From Prosthecobacter sp. (lineage in GTDB: Bacteria; Verrucomicrobiota; Verrucomicrobiia; Verrucomicrobiales; Verrucomicrobiaceae): a stretch of DNA of 64,000 bases. Below, in pieces: positions 18,813 through 28,833 of this stretch; position 1 is the stretch's first letter, and the number at the start of each line of letters is the position of its first letter. The stretch spans positions 36,441-100,440 of the forward strand of contig JABARQ010000007.1 in assembly GCA_019186985.1 (NCBI GenBank), written 5' to 3'. The notes beneath the pieces were generated by a model. That model had not been told where the DNA came from. It was given only the letters and a program-made list of their open reading frames with translations, and did not search any database. The position numbers and the translations under genes were made by a program.

Positions 18813-21607
18813 CACGCAAAGCAGCAGCAAGCCGAACGTCCCGTCCCCCCATTTCCATGCATCATTCCGTCATCAACGTCGCAGCCACCTTTTCAGTCAT
18901 TCTCGCAGCCGTCGCCCAGGCTCAGGAGCCTGCCCCACCCCCACCCGCCGCCGCCTCCCAGACGCCAGCGACCACGCCTGCTGAACCCGCCCCGGATTCC
19001 TCCCAACCCGCCCAGCCCGCATCTCCCGACGCGGAGAAGCAGCCCCCACCACCTGCTCCCAACGCAGGTGAAGCAGCGCGCCCCGGCGGCCCCGGACCTG
19101 GCGGCCCCCCCGGCATGGGCCCGGGCGGCCCAGGAGGTGAGGGCGGCTTCCGCCGCCGTTTCGGAGGCGGCTTCGGCGGCCCTCCCGGCATGGGAGGCCC
19201 CCCGGGAAACGACCCGGCAAGCACTCTCTCCCAGACCATTCGCATGGAGGGCGAAAAGATCGTCCTGCAATTTCCCAGCAACCCCGTCATGGACATGCTC
19301 AGCATCTACGAGCTGCTGACGGGCGTCACCCTCATCAAGGACACCAACATCCTGGAAGGAGCCCCCGTCAGCCTCGCCACTCCGAAGGCCGTGGACAAGG
19401 CCGAAGCCGTGAAGCTGATCGAGGCCACCCTCCTCACCAATGGTTACGCCATCGTCATGGAGCCCGATGGCAAAAGCGCACGCATCCTTCCTGCCAGGAA
19501 TCAAAGCGCCAACGCCGTCCAGTTCTCCCACGGGGTCAAGTTCTACACCAACCCGCAGGACCTCCCGGCCGGGGAAACCATCGTGACCTACTTCATGAAG
19601 CTGGAGAACCTGGATCCGGAAACCGCCGGAACCATGTTGTCCGGCCATGTCGGGCTCGGGGTCTATGGCCGTATCACGCCCGTCCTCACCCCGCCCGGCC
19701 TGCTGATCACGGAAAGCAGCACCGTGGTCAAACAGCTCATCAGCATCCGGGACGCCATCGACATTCCGGCCACGGCCGCATCCCTGGTCACCAAGTTCAT
19801 CCCGCTTGAGCACGCGGATGCCGGCACGGTGGCGCAAATCATCCAGGCCACCCTCACCGCCCAGGCTCAGGAAAAGGAAAGCAAGGGCGTGAACACCATC
19901 CGCGGCAGCGCTGCCAGCGACGGCAGGGAACGGCGGGAAGGCGACAATAACAACAGCAGCAGCAACAACCGTGATCCCCGGGAAAACGCCCCCCGGGTGA
20001 ACCCGATCTTTGTCAACGGCCAGTGGGTGATCCCCAACTCCCCCTCGGAACCGACAACCACGGCGCAGGTCGTCGCTGACACCCGGCTGAATCAGATCCT
20101 GGTCGTCGCATCCACGGCCGACTACACCTACATCGCCAGCATGATCGCCGAATTCGACAAGCCGCTGAAGGTCGACGTTCCCTTTGAGCGCAAGCTCAAA
20201 TACGCAGCCGCCGTGGACGTGCTGGCGGCGGTCACCGATCTTTTGACCGAACCCGTCAGCAGCGCCACCCAGCTGCCCGGAGGCGGCAGCCTCCAGCAGC
20301 AGCGTCAGCAGAGCTTTGCCTCCACCAGCAGCCAGCTGCTGAGCGGCCGCAGCACAACAGGAACCCGTGGCGGCCAGGTCTTGAGCACGTCCGGCAGCAC
20401 GGGAAGCACTGACGACACCGCGTCGGCCACCAGCGGCATCGGCTCCCGTTCCGACTTGATTCAAGGCCCCACCGAGGACAACGCACCCATCTCCGTCCTG
20501 GTCGGCAAGACCCGCGTCGTCGCCGACCCCATGGCCAACAGCATCCTGGTCGTCGGCCGGCCAAGCGAAATCGAAAAGGTCAACGGCCTTCTCGACAAGC
20601 TCGACCGCAAGCCCTCCCAGGTCTATCTGGCCACGGTGATCGGCCAGCTGACACTGGGTGACGGCTTTGACTTCGGCTTTGATTACCTCAACGCCATCCA
20701 GGACAGGGATGGAGGATCCAACAACTTCACCGCGGGTCAGAACGTCACCGGACTGCTTGGAAGCGGCACCACGGCACGCGTCCCCAACATCCAGACCAAC
20801 ATCGCCAACGCCATTCCGATGGCCAGCGGCCTCAACTTGTACGGGCATATCGGGAATGCGCTCGACGTCTATGTCTCAGCCCTGGAAACCACCGACAGGT
20901 TCAAGGTGCTGTCACGCCCGTCCGTGTTCGCCTTGAACAACAAGAAGGCGGTCATCACCTCGGGCACCTTGATTCCCGTTCCCGCTCAGACCGTTCAGAA
21001 CCTCAACAACAACAACCTCGGAACCTTCACGACCACCATCGAATACCGGGATGTCGTCCTCAAGCTCGAGGTCGTGCCTCTCATCAACGAGGACGGCGAG
21101 GTCAACCTGACCATCGCCCAGATCAACGACACCGTCGTGGATGAAACCGTCATCGCCCAGAACACCGTCCCCATCATCGCCACCGAGCAGATCGTCACCT
21201 CCGTGAACGTGCGGGATGGCAACACCATCGTGCTTGGAGGCCTCATTTCTGACAGCGACAAGAAAAGCACTTCCGGCACCCCCTTCCTCAGCCGGATCCC
21301 GGGCGTGGGCAACCTGTTCAAGCACAACAAGAATGAAACAACCCGCAAGGAGCTGCTGATCTTCATCCAGCCCCAGGTCGTCACCGACGAAGTCGACCTG
21401 CGCCAGACCTCCATCAGGGAGGATTATCGCACCAAGATCGGAGCGGAAGCCGCCGGCCGCTTCCCCCAGGACCCAGGCATGGCTCCGAATGCCGCAGCCC
21501 AGCCGGCGAATGAAGCCACAAAAAAGCCGGGCTTCTTGAACCGGATCTTCAACCGCGACGGCAGGCCGCCCAAGGCTTCTCCACCTCCCAGCCTCAGGCA
21601 TCCCTGA
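18809..21607 (+). CDS. Secretin (GspD/PilQ family)
   Basis: Up to 932 residues. The first ATG overlaps the upstream stop (ATGA); a second in-frame ATG at 18857 gives a cleaner signal peptide (MHHSVINVAATFSVILAAVAQA). A Pro/Ala-rich then Gly/Pro-rich low-complexity region (about 35-130) is followed by N-domains (IYELLTGVTLIKDTNI; VTKFIPLEHADAGTVAQII), a long Ser/Asn/Gly linker, and the secretin core (VLSRPSVFALNNKKAVITSG; NVRDGNTIVLGGLI; PFLSRIPGVGNLFKHN; RKELLIFIQPQVV). It should form the outer-membrane channel of a type II secretion or type IV pilus system whose ATPase, platform and pilin genes are not in this stretch. Confidence 0.9.
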   Translation: MTRKAAASRTSRPPISMHHSVINVAATFSVILAAVAQAQEPAPPPPAAASQTPATTPAEPAPDSSQPAQPASPDAEKQPPPPAPNAGEAARPGGPGPGGPPGMGPGGPGGEGGFRRRFGGGFGGPPGMGGPPGNDPASTLSQTIRMEGEKIVLQFPSNPVMDMLSIYELLTGVTLIKDTNILEGAPVSLATPKAVDKAEAVKLIEATLLTNGYAIVMEPDGKSARILPARNQSANAVQFSHGVKFYTNPQDLPAGETIVTYFMKLENLDPETAGTMLSGHVGLGVYGRITPVLTPPGLLITESSTVVKQLISIRDAIDIPATAASLVTKFIPLEHADAGTVAQIIQATLTAQAQEKESKGVNTIRGSAASDGRERREGDNNNSSSNNRDPRENAPRVNPIFVNGQWVIPNSPSEPTTTAQVVADTRLNQILVVASTADYTYIASMIAEFDKPLKVDVPFERKLKYAAAVDVLAAVTDLLTEPVSSATQLPGGGSLQQQRQQSFASTSSQLLSGRSTTGTRGGQVLSTSGSTGSTDDTASATSGIGSRSDLIQGPTEDNAPISVLVGKTRVVADPMANSILVVGRPSEIEKVNGLLDKLDRKPSQVYLATVIGQLTLGDGFDFGFDYLNAIQDRDGGSNNFTAGQNVTGLLGSGTTARVPNIQTNIANAIPMASGLNLYGHIGNALDVYVSALETTDRFKVLSRPSVFALNNKKAVITSGTLIPVPAQTVQNLNNNNLGTFTTTIEYRDVVLKLEVVPLINEDGEVNLTIAQINDTVVDETVIAQNTVPIIATEQIVTSVNVRDGNTIVLGGLISDSDKKSTSGTPFLSRIPGVGNLFKHNKNETTRKELLIFIQPQVVTDEVDLRQTSIREDYRTKIGAEAAGRFPQDPGMAPNAAAQPANEATKKPGFLNRIFNRDGRPPKASPPPSLRHP

Positions 21608-21623
21608 AAACCACGTCCGGCGC

Positions 21624-22277
21624 TTACTGACCCGTCTGCTGGTTTTTGATTTCGGCAGCCGCCCAGGCGTCCCACTTGGCCCAGTCCGTCCCGAAGTCCT
21701 CGCCTGCAAGAATGGTCAGCACATTGCGGACCTGTTCGTTCTGCGGATGGGCCGGATTCTTCAGCATGTTCATGAACAAAGGCATCTGCAGCACACGGTT
21801 CCGGTTCATCAGGTCGGAAAACAGCACCTCGATGACGTCAGGGTTCATCTTGGCGTCCGTAAGGAAGCCGGCGATCAATCCATAATCCTGGTCGCTCGTC
21901 AGGTTCACCAGGTGCCTGCTCGCATTCACCTGGGCCTCACCGTTCAGCTTCTTCACAAGCTCATGCAGGTCACGCGCCATCTCGGGAATCTCCTTTGTCG
22001 ACCGGAGGATTTCATCAATCATGAGATCCCCTTCCTCGACAGTGTAAAGCCTGTCGCCTCCCGGAGCCATCGCCGGCTTGCCATCCTTGGAGCTTGTGGC
22101 GGATGCATCCGCAGGCTTCACCGGCTGCGGGCTGCCCTTGGCGGCGGCCGGGGCGGGAGCTGGCTTTACAACAGCCTCCTGCCCCGCCCATTGCCAGCCG
22201 AAGTACAAGGCGACGAGGAGGGCGGCGGACGAACCGAGGAGGATGATCTTGCTGCGGGGAGATGAGGCGGCTGACAT
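21624..22277 (-). CDS. Membrane-anchored protein of unknown function
   Basis: The 217-residue product has one N-terminal membrane helix (about 10-29, IILLGSSAALLVALYFGW), an Ala/Pro/Lys-rich spacer to about residue 70 and a helical C-terminal domain (EEGDLMIDEILRSTKEIPEMARDLHELVKKL; WDAWAAAEIKNQQTG). I do not recognise the family. It ends 17 bases from the convergent secretin gene, so involvement in the same machine is possible but unsupported. Confidence 0.75.
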   Translation of the reverse strand: MSAASSPRSKIILLGSSAALLVALYFGWQWAGQEAVVKPAPAPAAAKGSPQPVKPADASATSSKDGKPAMAPGGDRLYTVEEGDLMIDEILRSTKEIPEMARDLHELVKKLNGEAQVNASRHLVNLTSDQDYGLIAGFLTDAKMNPDVIEVLFSDLMNRNRVLQMPLFMNMLKNPAHPQNEQVRNVLTILAGEDFGTDWAKWDAWAAAEIKNQQTGQ

Positions 22278-22283
22278 GGCGGC

Positions 22284-22303
22284 TTTGACAGTAGGTTTGA
22301 CAG
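22284..22303. repeat. 8-base direct repeat before the membrane-anchored protein gene
   Basis: TTTGACAG occurs twice with a 4-base spacer (22284-22291, 22296-22303), six bases upstream of the ATG at 22277. It could be a small regulatory repeat or chance. Confidence 0.35.
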
Positions 22304-22369
22304 AATGTGTTCAATCACAGGCTCCAGGCGCTGCGCCGGAACGGCGGGCACCCGAAGCCATGCCAGGCA

Positions 22370-23965
22370 TCAAGGCCTGACGTCCTCGCCGGTCTGGGCG
22401 CTGTTGATCTTGATCTCCTCGCGATGAAGGGTCGGGTCGCTGCGAAACGTCAGACGCGCCTCGTACTTCCTCTCCAGGGCGACCAGAAGCTCGCCATCCT
22501 CCGTCTTGAGCCGCTGCATGACCTCCGGATGCACCACGACAATGAGGTTCTTGTGTTCAGGACGCCCACGCCCGAGGATCGAACTCAGCGCACGCTGAAG
22601 CTCAACGCTCATGGTGGTGGTCGTCTTGACCTGCCCATGCCCCTTGCAATACGGGCAGGCCTCATAGAGGGCGCTGCTCAGGCTTTCGTGAAGACGCTGA
22701 CGGGTCATCTCCATCAGGCCAAACTGGCTGATGGGCAGGACCTGTGTCTTGGCCTTGTCCCTCTTGAGATGGTCCTGCATGGCCTTGTAGACCGCCTGCT
22801 GGTCCTTGCGATGCTTCATGTCGATGAAGTCGACGACAATGAGCCCCCCCATGTTTCGCAGCCTGAGCTGCCTGGCCACCTCGGCGGCGGCCTCCAGGTT
22901 CGTTTCCACGATGACCCGGTCCTGGTCCTTGGCGCCCTTGTTGCGGCCCGTGTTGACGTCAATCGAGACCAGGGCCTCCGTCTGATCCAGCACGATGTAG
23001 CCGCCGCAGGGCAGCCAGACCTGGCGGTAAAAGGCGTTGTCGATCTGCTTCTGAATCCCGTAGGCCTCAAAAATCGCCACCTGTCCCTGATAAAAGGTGA
23101 TCCGGCGCTTGGCGCGCGCGGAAATCTGCGCCGCCATCTTCTGCATGCGCTCCACGGTCTCACGATCGTCACAGGCCACCTCGTCAATGTCCTCGGTGAG
23201 GAAGTCCCTCACCGTGCGCTCGATCAGCTCCGGCTCCTGGAAGCAGCAGACAGGGGCCGCCTTGCTGTCACGCTTCGCCGTGATTTCGTTCCACTGCTCG
23301 ATCAGCAGGCTCAGGTCGCGGATCACATGACGGGCGCGCTTGCCCGAAGCCTCCGTCCTCATGATCAGCCCCATCCCCTCGGGCATGTTCACCCGCTCAA
23401 TGATCTTGCGCAGCCGCGCGCGCTCCTTGGGCTCCTCGATCTTGCGTGAGATGCCGAACTGGTCGTTCTGCGGCATCAGCACCAGCAGCCGTCCCGCGAG
23501 CGAGATGTTCGTCGTGACACGCGGTCCCTTGTTGCCGATCGGCCCCTTGGTGACCTGCACCATGATCTCCGACCCGACAGGATACAGCTGGGGGATGTCC
23601 TCGGCCTTGATCCGCTTCTGCTTCTGCTTGGCCGAGCCTCCGCGGCTCACCTCCTCCATGCCCTGGTTCGACAGGGCCTCGGGGATGGCGTCCCAGAAGT
23701 GCAGGAAGGCATTCTTGTCGAGGCCGATGTCGATGAACATCGCCTTGAGACCGTGCTCGATGTTCTTGACCCGCCCCTTGAAGATGGATCCCACGATGGT
23801 GCTCGTGCCGGTCCTCTCAACCGTGTACTCCTCCAGCGCGCCCGAATCGAGCAGGGCCACGCGGTTCTCGAGCTTTTCACAATTGATGACCAGGCGCGTC
23901 CCGGCCTTGATGTCCTTCTTGCCGGTGATGAACTCTTTGACTCTCTGTACGAAGCTTAATGCCAT
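22370..23965 (-). CDS. rng: Ribonuclease G/E family endoribonuclease
   Basis: At 531 residues it is close to RNase G length and lacks the long C-terminal scaffold of RNase E. An S1-type domain occupies about 35-130 (GSIFKGRVKNIEHGLKAMFID), and the catalytic Mg-binding Asp residues lie in SIDVNTGRN and VVDFIDM. The zinc-link CPYCKGHG is present at about 430. RNase G matures 16S rRNA 5' ends and turns over mRNA. It follows mrdA by 23 bases as the last gene of the mre cluster, the order mre-rng being common in bacteria. Confidence 0.93.
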   Translation of the reverse strand: MALSFVQRVKEFITGKKDIKAGTRLVINCEKLENRVALLDSGALEEYTVERTGTSTIVGSIFKGRVKNIEHGLKAMFIDIGLDKNAFLHFWDAIPEALSNQGMEEVSRGGSAKQKQKRIKAEDIPQLYPVGSEIMVQVTKGPIGNKGPRVTTNISLAGRLLVLMPQNDQFGISRKIEEPKERARLRKIIERVNMPEGMGLIMRTEASGKRARHVIRDLSLLIEQWNEITAKRDSKAAPVCCFQEPELIERTVRDFLTEDIDEVACDDRETVERMQKMAAQISARAKRRITFYQGQVAIFEAYGIQKQIDNAFYRQVWLPCGGYIVLDQTEALVSIDVNTGRNKGAKDQDRVIVETNLEAAAEVARQLRLRNMGGLIVVDFIDMKHRKDQQAVYKAMQDHLKRDKAKTQVLPISQFGLMEMTRQRLHESLSSALYEACPYCKGHGQVKTTTTMSVELQRALSSILGRGRPEHKNLIVVVHPEVMQRLKTEDGELLVALERKYEARLTFRSDPTLHREEIKINSAQTGEDVRP

Positions 23966-23988
23966 GATGAGGTGGATGTTGAAGGTGG

Positions 23989-26280
23989 TTAATTGGGTGA
24001 ACGGAACAATCTGCGGAAAAATCCCCCGGCCTTGGGGGCGGATTCAGTCTGACCGGCCGGAGCGGCGGTGTCCTCACGGCCTGAACGTGACGGTCTGGCG
24101 GCCGCCCCCCTCGAGGATGAGCGGCCGGAGCTTGCGGAGGACGACCCTGCCCGGTCCGCCTCACGCCGGATGTTCGGGGCGTTGCGTGGCTGGGCAGCGG
24201 AATCCGTGCTCTCACGTTCAGGGGCGTCACCACCGGTGTCGCCATCCTCGTCCGCCACGGCGAGCACCGGAGTGCCCTCGTCCGGATAGGTGACCGCCTC
24301 GATCTTGTTGAAATTGCCAGCGACTTCCGCCAGCCGGACGACGCCTGGGTTGTAGCCCTGCTCCAGGGCGAGCGACCTTTCCAGCACCCGCCTGGCCACC
24401 GGAGCGGCGCAGCCGCCGCCCGACTTGCCGCCCTGCACGATGACACAGACGGCGTACTTGGCGTTTACATAGGGCGCAAAGCTGATGAAAAGCGTGTGGT
24501 TGTCCTCGACCCTCACATTGCGGTCATCCCGCCTCCAGTTCTGGGCGGTGCCCGTCTTTCCAGCCACCTCCACACCCGGGATCCGGGCCGCCTTGGCAGT
24601 GCCCCCGGCATCATTGACGACCTTCCACATGCCGCGCCGCACCAGTTCCAGGTCTGAGGCCGGAAAATGCTGTCCCAGGTCGGCCCGCAGCACGGGCTTG
24701 TGACCCTCGACCACCTCACCGCCATCCATCACCTGATAGAGAAGGTGGGGCTTGAAGGACTTGCCGCTGGCCACGGTCCCCGCCACCGACGCCATCTGCA
24801 GCGGCGATGCCAGGACCATGCCCTGCCCGATGGAAGTGTTGGCGGTGTAACCCGCACTCCAGCGCTCCTGTGGGCTGCGCAGGCGGAGCCACTGCGGGTT
24901 CGGCAGGATGCCAGCGTCCTCCTCATCCAGCTCGATGCCGGTCTTCTCCCCAAGGCCGAGCATCTTGCCCACACGGGTGATCTGGTCGATGCCGGCCGAG
25001 TTGCCATACTGGTAGAAGAAGCAGTTGCACGAGCGCATCAGGGCGTCGCTCAGCCCGAGTGAACCATGCGAACCGCCGCTCTGGCGCTGGATCCAGCACT
25101 GCATCGCCTTGGTGCCGTAGGTGACGCTGCCGCTGCAGTTGAAGCTCTGCTTCTGGATGTGCGCCAGGCATCCCGCAAGCGCGATGGGAACCTTGTAGGT
25201 CGACCCGGGCGTGAACCCGCGTGTCGCACGGTTCAGCAGCGGCCAGGTCTTGTCCTTCGTCGTCAAGGCATCCCAGTCCTCCTGCTTGATGCTCGGGATG
25301 AAGCGGTTGGGGTCAAAGTTCGGCACCGATGCCATCGCCAGAACCTCGCCGCTGTCAGGCTTGACCACGACCACGGATCCACGGCCGATGTTACCGTCAC
25401 GCAGGGCCATTTCGGCAATGTACTGTATCCGCGCATCAAGGGTCAGAAACACATCGTTGCCCTTTCGGGGCGGCTCATAGGCCGAGGTGACCTCCCCGAC
25501 GATGCGCCCGCGCTCGTTCTTCTGCATGACCCTGACGCCAGGACGCCCGCGCAGGTAATGGTCGAAGCTCTTCTCAACCCCGGCGCCGCCATAGTCGTCA
25601 GGCACGTAGTAATCCCAGCCCTTCCGCTCCTCGGCCGACACACGCTGGTCGTCAGGCAGGCGGACATAGCCGAGGATGTGGCAGGCAAGCGCGCCCAGCG
25701 GATAGACACGGCTGCCTCGTTCGGCAACGGTGACGCCGGGCAGCGACAGGTTGTGCTCCGCAAAGCGGCTGAACTCGGAAAAGCTCAGGTTGTCCCTGTA
25801 AACCCAGGGAATGACGCCGCCAAAGCTGCGAAAATGCACCCTCAGGTCCTGTTCCGCGTTGAACGCCGCCGCCAGCCCGAGGTCGGCAAGGCGCGACTCA
25901 ATCAGCTCCTTGAACATCGTCACGATGTCCGGCTCCTCCTTCTGACGGATGATGCCACGGTCACGGAACTCCACCTTGATCATGGGCACGTCGACCTTCT
26001 TCACCCGGCACTGGCGCACATGCTCGTCGAGAACCTCCTTGAGGTTGACCCGCACCTCGAAGGTCGCCTTGTTGGTGGCGAGAACCATGCCGTTGCGGTC
26101 CTTGATCTCTCCGCGGACGCCTGGGATGCGCGCACGCTCACGCTTGGCCTCTGGCACCTTGTTCACGAAATCCTTGTGATGCTCGATCTGAAGCCACCAT
26201 AGCCGATAGACCAGCACCCCGAAGCCACAGAGCATGGCCAGGGTGAAGACATGGAGCCGGAAGCGGTATTTAACGACCAT
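23989..26280 (-). CDS. mrdA: Penicillin-binding protein 2 (peptidoglycan transpeptidase)
   Basis: The 763-residue product has an N-terminal membrane helix (LHVFTLAMLCGFGVLVYRLW), a pedestal domain and a transpeptidase domain. The active-site motifs are complete: Ser360-Thr-Tyr-Lys363, Ser417-Cys-Asn419 and Lys575-Thr-Gly. It cross-links peptidoglycan during elongation with RodA and MreBCD. The C-terminal 100 residues after the domain are Ser/Arg/Ala-rich low complexity (SSSASSGRSSSRGAAARPS), an unusual cytosol-unlike tail expected in the periplasm. The start overlaps the mreD stop by 11 bases. rodA is not seen nearby. Confidence 0.93.
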   Translation of the reverse strand: MVVKYRFRLHVFTLAMLCGFGVLVYRLWWLQIEHHKDFVNKVPEAKRERARIPGVRGEIKDRNGMVLATNKATFEVRVNLKEVLDEHVRQCRVKKVDVPMIKVEFRDRGIIRQKEEPDIVTMFKELIESRLADLGLAAAFNAEQDLRVHFRSFGGVIPWVYRDNLSFSEFSRFAEHNLSLPGVTVAERGSRVYPLGALACHILGYVRLPDDQRVSAEERKGWDYYVPDDYGGAGVEKSFDHYLRGRPGVRVMQKNERGRIVGEVTSAYEPPRKGNDVFLTLDARIQYIAEMALRDGNIGRGSVVVVKPDSGEVLAMASVPNFDPNRFIPSIKQEDWDALTTKDKTWPLLNRATRGFTPGSTYKVPIALAGCLAHIQKQSFNCSGSVTYGTKAMQCWIQRQSGGSHGSLGLSDALMRSCNCFFYQYGNSAGIDQITRVGKMLGLGEKTGIELDEEDAGILPNPQWLRLRSPQERWSAGYTANTSIGQGMVLASPLQMASVAGTVASGKSFKPHLLYQVMDGGEVVEGHKPVLRADLGQHFPASDLELVRRGMWKVVNDAGGTAKAARIPGVEVAGKTGTAQNWRRDDRNVRVEDNHTLFISFAPYVNAKYAVCVIVQGGKSGGGCAAPVARRVLERSLALEQGYNPGVVRLAEVAGNFNKIEAVTYPDEGTPVLAVADEDGDTGGDAPERESTDSAAQPRNAPNIRREADRAGSSSASSGRSSSRGAAARPSRSGREDTAAPAGQTESAPKAGGFFRRLFRSPN

Positions 26281-26890
26281 CGAAAGAGTACCTTAGGCCT
26301 TCGTAGCGGATCTCATAACGTGAGAGGCCGGCCAGCGAATATAACAAAAGAAACAACAGCGGGGATGCCAGCATCGCCAGCATGGTGTCCGTGACCATCT
26401 TGATCCAGACGGACGCGGGAAAGAACAGGGCGCCCCTGAAAAAGGTCATCAGCAGGTATTCAATCAGGAGCCAGCAGAACGTGGTGAATCCGACCAGCAG
26501 GACGGGAAGCTCCACCCTTCCCCTCTTGAACAGGGGCCGCACTCCCTGGAGAAACACCCCGCTGAGGGCAAAAAGGATGATGGAGATGCCGAAAAGCATT
26601 CCCATCCCGCCGGATATCTCCGGAGTGTCCATGGCGCCTCCCACGAGGCTGTCAGCGGCTGAGCCGGCCGCAGAGGCCCCCAGCACCGGCAGGTTTCTGG
26701 CGTCCCACAGAAATCCGGTGACGAACGCAAGCAGCAGCATCATGGGAAACGGCACCGCCACGGCCGCCGTGAAAAAGAAGACGGGCGGCAGCAGCAGCGT
26801 CGCGTTGTAGGCCATCGGTATGCCGGGCATGAACTCCTGGGCCGCAAAGGCCAGAAGCAGCATCAGCATCGTGACAGGATAGAATATCAT
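26270..26890 (-). CDS. mreD: MreD-like rod-shape membrane protein
   Basis: From the ATG at 26890 the product is 206 residues with about five hydrophobic segments and few charged residues, as in MreD. MreD sequences diverge strongly, so identity rests on topology and position between mreC (22-base gap) and mrdA (11-base overlap). An upstream in-frame start at 26959 would overlap mreC by about 47 bases and adds an Arg-rich leader, so it is disfavoured. Confidence 0.8.
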   Translation of the reverse strand: MIFYPVTMLMLLLAFAAQEFMPGIPMAYNATLLLPPVFFFTAAVAVPFPMMLLLAFVTGFLWDARNLPVLGASAAGSAADSLVGGAMDTPEISGGMGMLFGISIILFALSGVFLQGVRPLFKRGRVELPVLLVGFTTFCWLLIEYLLMTFFRGALFFPASVWIKMVTDTMLAMLASPLLFLLLYSLAGLSRYEIRYEGLRYSFDGR

Positions 26891-26912
26891 CTTTTCTTGC
26901 CTGGTTGCCCAC

Positions 26913-27734
26913 TCAACGGCCTGCGGGCGCCTCCTCATGCGCGTCCAGCACAAAGACATGCCGGAGCTGTGAAAAATCGACCGCAGGCTCCACCACGGCC
27001 TCGCCGGTGATGTCCTTCACTTCAAAGCGCTTCACCCTGCCGATGAGAAGCCCGGCGGGAAACACGCCGCCTTCGCCCGTTGAAACCACGGTCGCGCCCG
27101 GTGAGATCGCGGCCGCACGGTTCAAAAACCTCAGGCGCAGGTCGGGCCGCAGATCCAGTCCTCCGCGCTCTCCGGAAAGGATGCCCTGCTCCAGCGTGCC
27201 GTCGATCCTGGCGGAAACACGGCAGGCTTCATCCGTCAGCAGGATCACCTCGGCCATGTGCGGGGCCATCTTGCCGGTCTTGCCGATCAGGCCCGCCGAA
27301 CTGATCACGGGCGTGTCAGTGGCCAGCCCGTCCAGCAGCCCCTTGTCGATGATCATCGTGTTCCACCATGTCGTCGACACACGCCTGACCACACGCGCTG
27401 CGGTCATCTTGAACGGAGAAGCCTTCTTGAACTCCACCAGCCCGCGCAGCTGGTTGACCTCCTCCAGGGACTGAAGGTATTTTTGCGAGATGATGCGCAG
27501 CCTCTCCACCTCAACCTGAAGCCGCTCATTCTCAAGGCTCAGCTCCCGGGTGTCCATGACAGGCCCTGTCGTGCCGCCAAGCTTCTCCTCGACCGCCGCG
27601 CTCGTGTGGATGAAGGGTGTGAGCACGGCCATCACCCGCGACTGGATCTCCCGCGTCGTGGGCGTGTCCAGCGTGAACACCAGCACCAGGCTGGCGACGA
27701 AGATCAGCAACGCGAGTATGTTGAGCTTTTTCAT
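26913..27734 (-). CDS. mreC: Rod-shape protein MreC
   Basis: The 273-residue product has an N-terminal membrane helix (LNILALLIFVASLVLVFTL), a coiled coil (about 65-100, LSLENERLQVEVERLRIIS) and the MreC beta-domain (AARVVRRVSTTWWNTMIIDKG; ISSAGLIGKTG; GDGxx-like STGEGGVFPAGLLIG). It bridges MreB, PBP2 and MreD in the elongasome. It sits 67 bases after mreB and directly before mreD. Confidence 0.94.
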   Translation of the reverse strand: MKKLNILALLIFVASLVLVFTLDTPTTREIQSRVMAVLTPFIHTSAAVEEKLGGTTGPVMDTRELSLENERLQVEVERLRIISQKYLQSLEEVNQLRGLVEFKKASPFKMTAARVVRRVSTTWWNTMIIDKGLLDGLATDTPVISSAGLIGKTGKMAPHMAEVILLTDEACRVSARIDGTLEQGILSGERGGLDLRPDLRLRFLNRAAAISPGATVVSTGEGGVFPAGLLIGRVKRFEVKDITGEAVVEPAVDFSQLRHVFVLDAHEEAPAGR

Positions 27735-27801
27735 GGGCGTGTCCCCGCAGGGGGCTTTGCCTGGACGTTGGTTGGACTGATGAACGCCGCCTCCGGCATC
27801 A

Positions 27802-28833
27802 TCAGACTTCTGTGGTGCTCACCTTCTTGAGAAACTCCAGTTCGTTCAGGACCCGCCCGGCACCCTCCCCGACTGCGCTGAGGGGATCTTCGGCGACGTG
27901 GACCGGCAGCGCGGTCTCCTCCTGGAGAAGCTTGTCCAGCCCCCGCAGCAGCGCCCCGCCGCCGGCAAGCATGATGCCGCGGTCAACGAGGTCTGCGGCA
28001 AGCTCGGGCGGGCAGCGCTCAAGAGTCGTCCTGACGGCGTCAATGATGGCGTTCAACGGCTCAAGCATCGCCTCTCGCACCTCCTGGCTGGTGATGGTGA
28101 TGGTCTTCGGAAGGCCGGCGACCATGTCACGCCCCTTCACCTCCATCGTGGTCTCCTTGCCCAGGGGAAATGCCGAACCAATTCTGAGTTTGATCTCCTC
28201 CGCCGTGCGCTCGCCGATCATCAGGTTGTAGGCGCGCTTCATGTAGTTGATGATGGAATCGTCCAGTTCATCCCCGGCGACCCGGACGCTGCGGCTGTAG
28301 ACGATGCCGCTCAGGGAGATGATGGCCACCTCCGTGGTGCCGCCACCAATGTCGACGATCATGTTGCCAGCCGCCTCCTGGACGGGCAGCCCGACCCCGA
28401 TGGCCGCAGCCATCGGCTCCTCGATGAGGTAGACCTCGCGGGCTCCGGCAGCCTCGGCGCTCTCCTTCACCGCACGTTTTTCAACCTCGGTGATTCCGGA
28501 GGGAACCGCGATGACCACACGCGGCCCCCGCATCGCACGACGGTTGTTGTGCACCTTGCGGATGAAATGGCGTAGCATCGCCTCGGTGACCCGGAAGTCG
28601 GCGATCACACCATCCTTGAGCGGGCGGATCGCCGTGATGCCCCCGGGAGTGCGTCCAAGCATCCGCTTGGCATCATCACCCACGGCCACCACCTCATTGG
28701 TGCCCGACTTCACGGCAACCACGGACGGCTCCCGCAGGACAATGCCGTGATCCTTGACATAAACGAGGGTGTTTGCCGTGCCGAGGTCGATACCGATGTC
28801 TTTGACTCCAAAACCAAAAAAACTGCCAAACAT
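27802..28833 (-). CDS. mreB: Actin-like rod-shape protein MreB
   Basis: At 343 residues it matches MreB throughout: [14 protein letters not shown] (phosphate 1), [42 protein letters not shown] (phosphate 2), and [13 protein letters not shown] (adenosine). The N-terminal MFGSFFGFG is a likely amphipathic membrane anchor. It polymerises under the membrane and positions the elongasome. It is the first gene of mreB-mreC-mreD-mrdA-rng and a promoter candidate lies about 125 bases upstream. Confidence 0.97.
   Translation of the reverse strand: MFGSFFGFGVKDIGIDLGTANTLVYVKDHGIVLREPSVVAVKSGTNEVVAVGDDAKRMLGRTPGGITAIRPLKDGVIADFRVTEAMLRHFIRKVHNNRRAMRGPRVVIAVPSGITEVEKRAVKESAEAAGAREVYLIEEPMAAAIGVGLPVQEAAGNMIVDIGGGTTEVAIISLSGIVYSRSVRVAGDELDDSIINYMKRAYNLMIGERTAEEIKLRIGSAFPLGKETTMEVKGRDMVAGLPKTITITSQEVREAMLEPLNAIIDAVRTTLERCPPELAADLVDRGIMLAGGGALLRGLDKLLQEETALPVHVAEDPLSAVGEGAGRVLNELEFLKKVSTTEV

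Noticed and set aside
18893..20848. 651-codon minus-strand frame across the secretin gene
   Set aside because: Gly/Val/Asp-rich with no motif; the secretin on the other strand is unambiguous.
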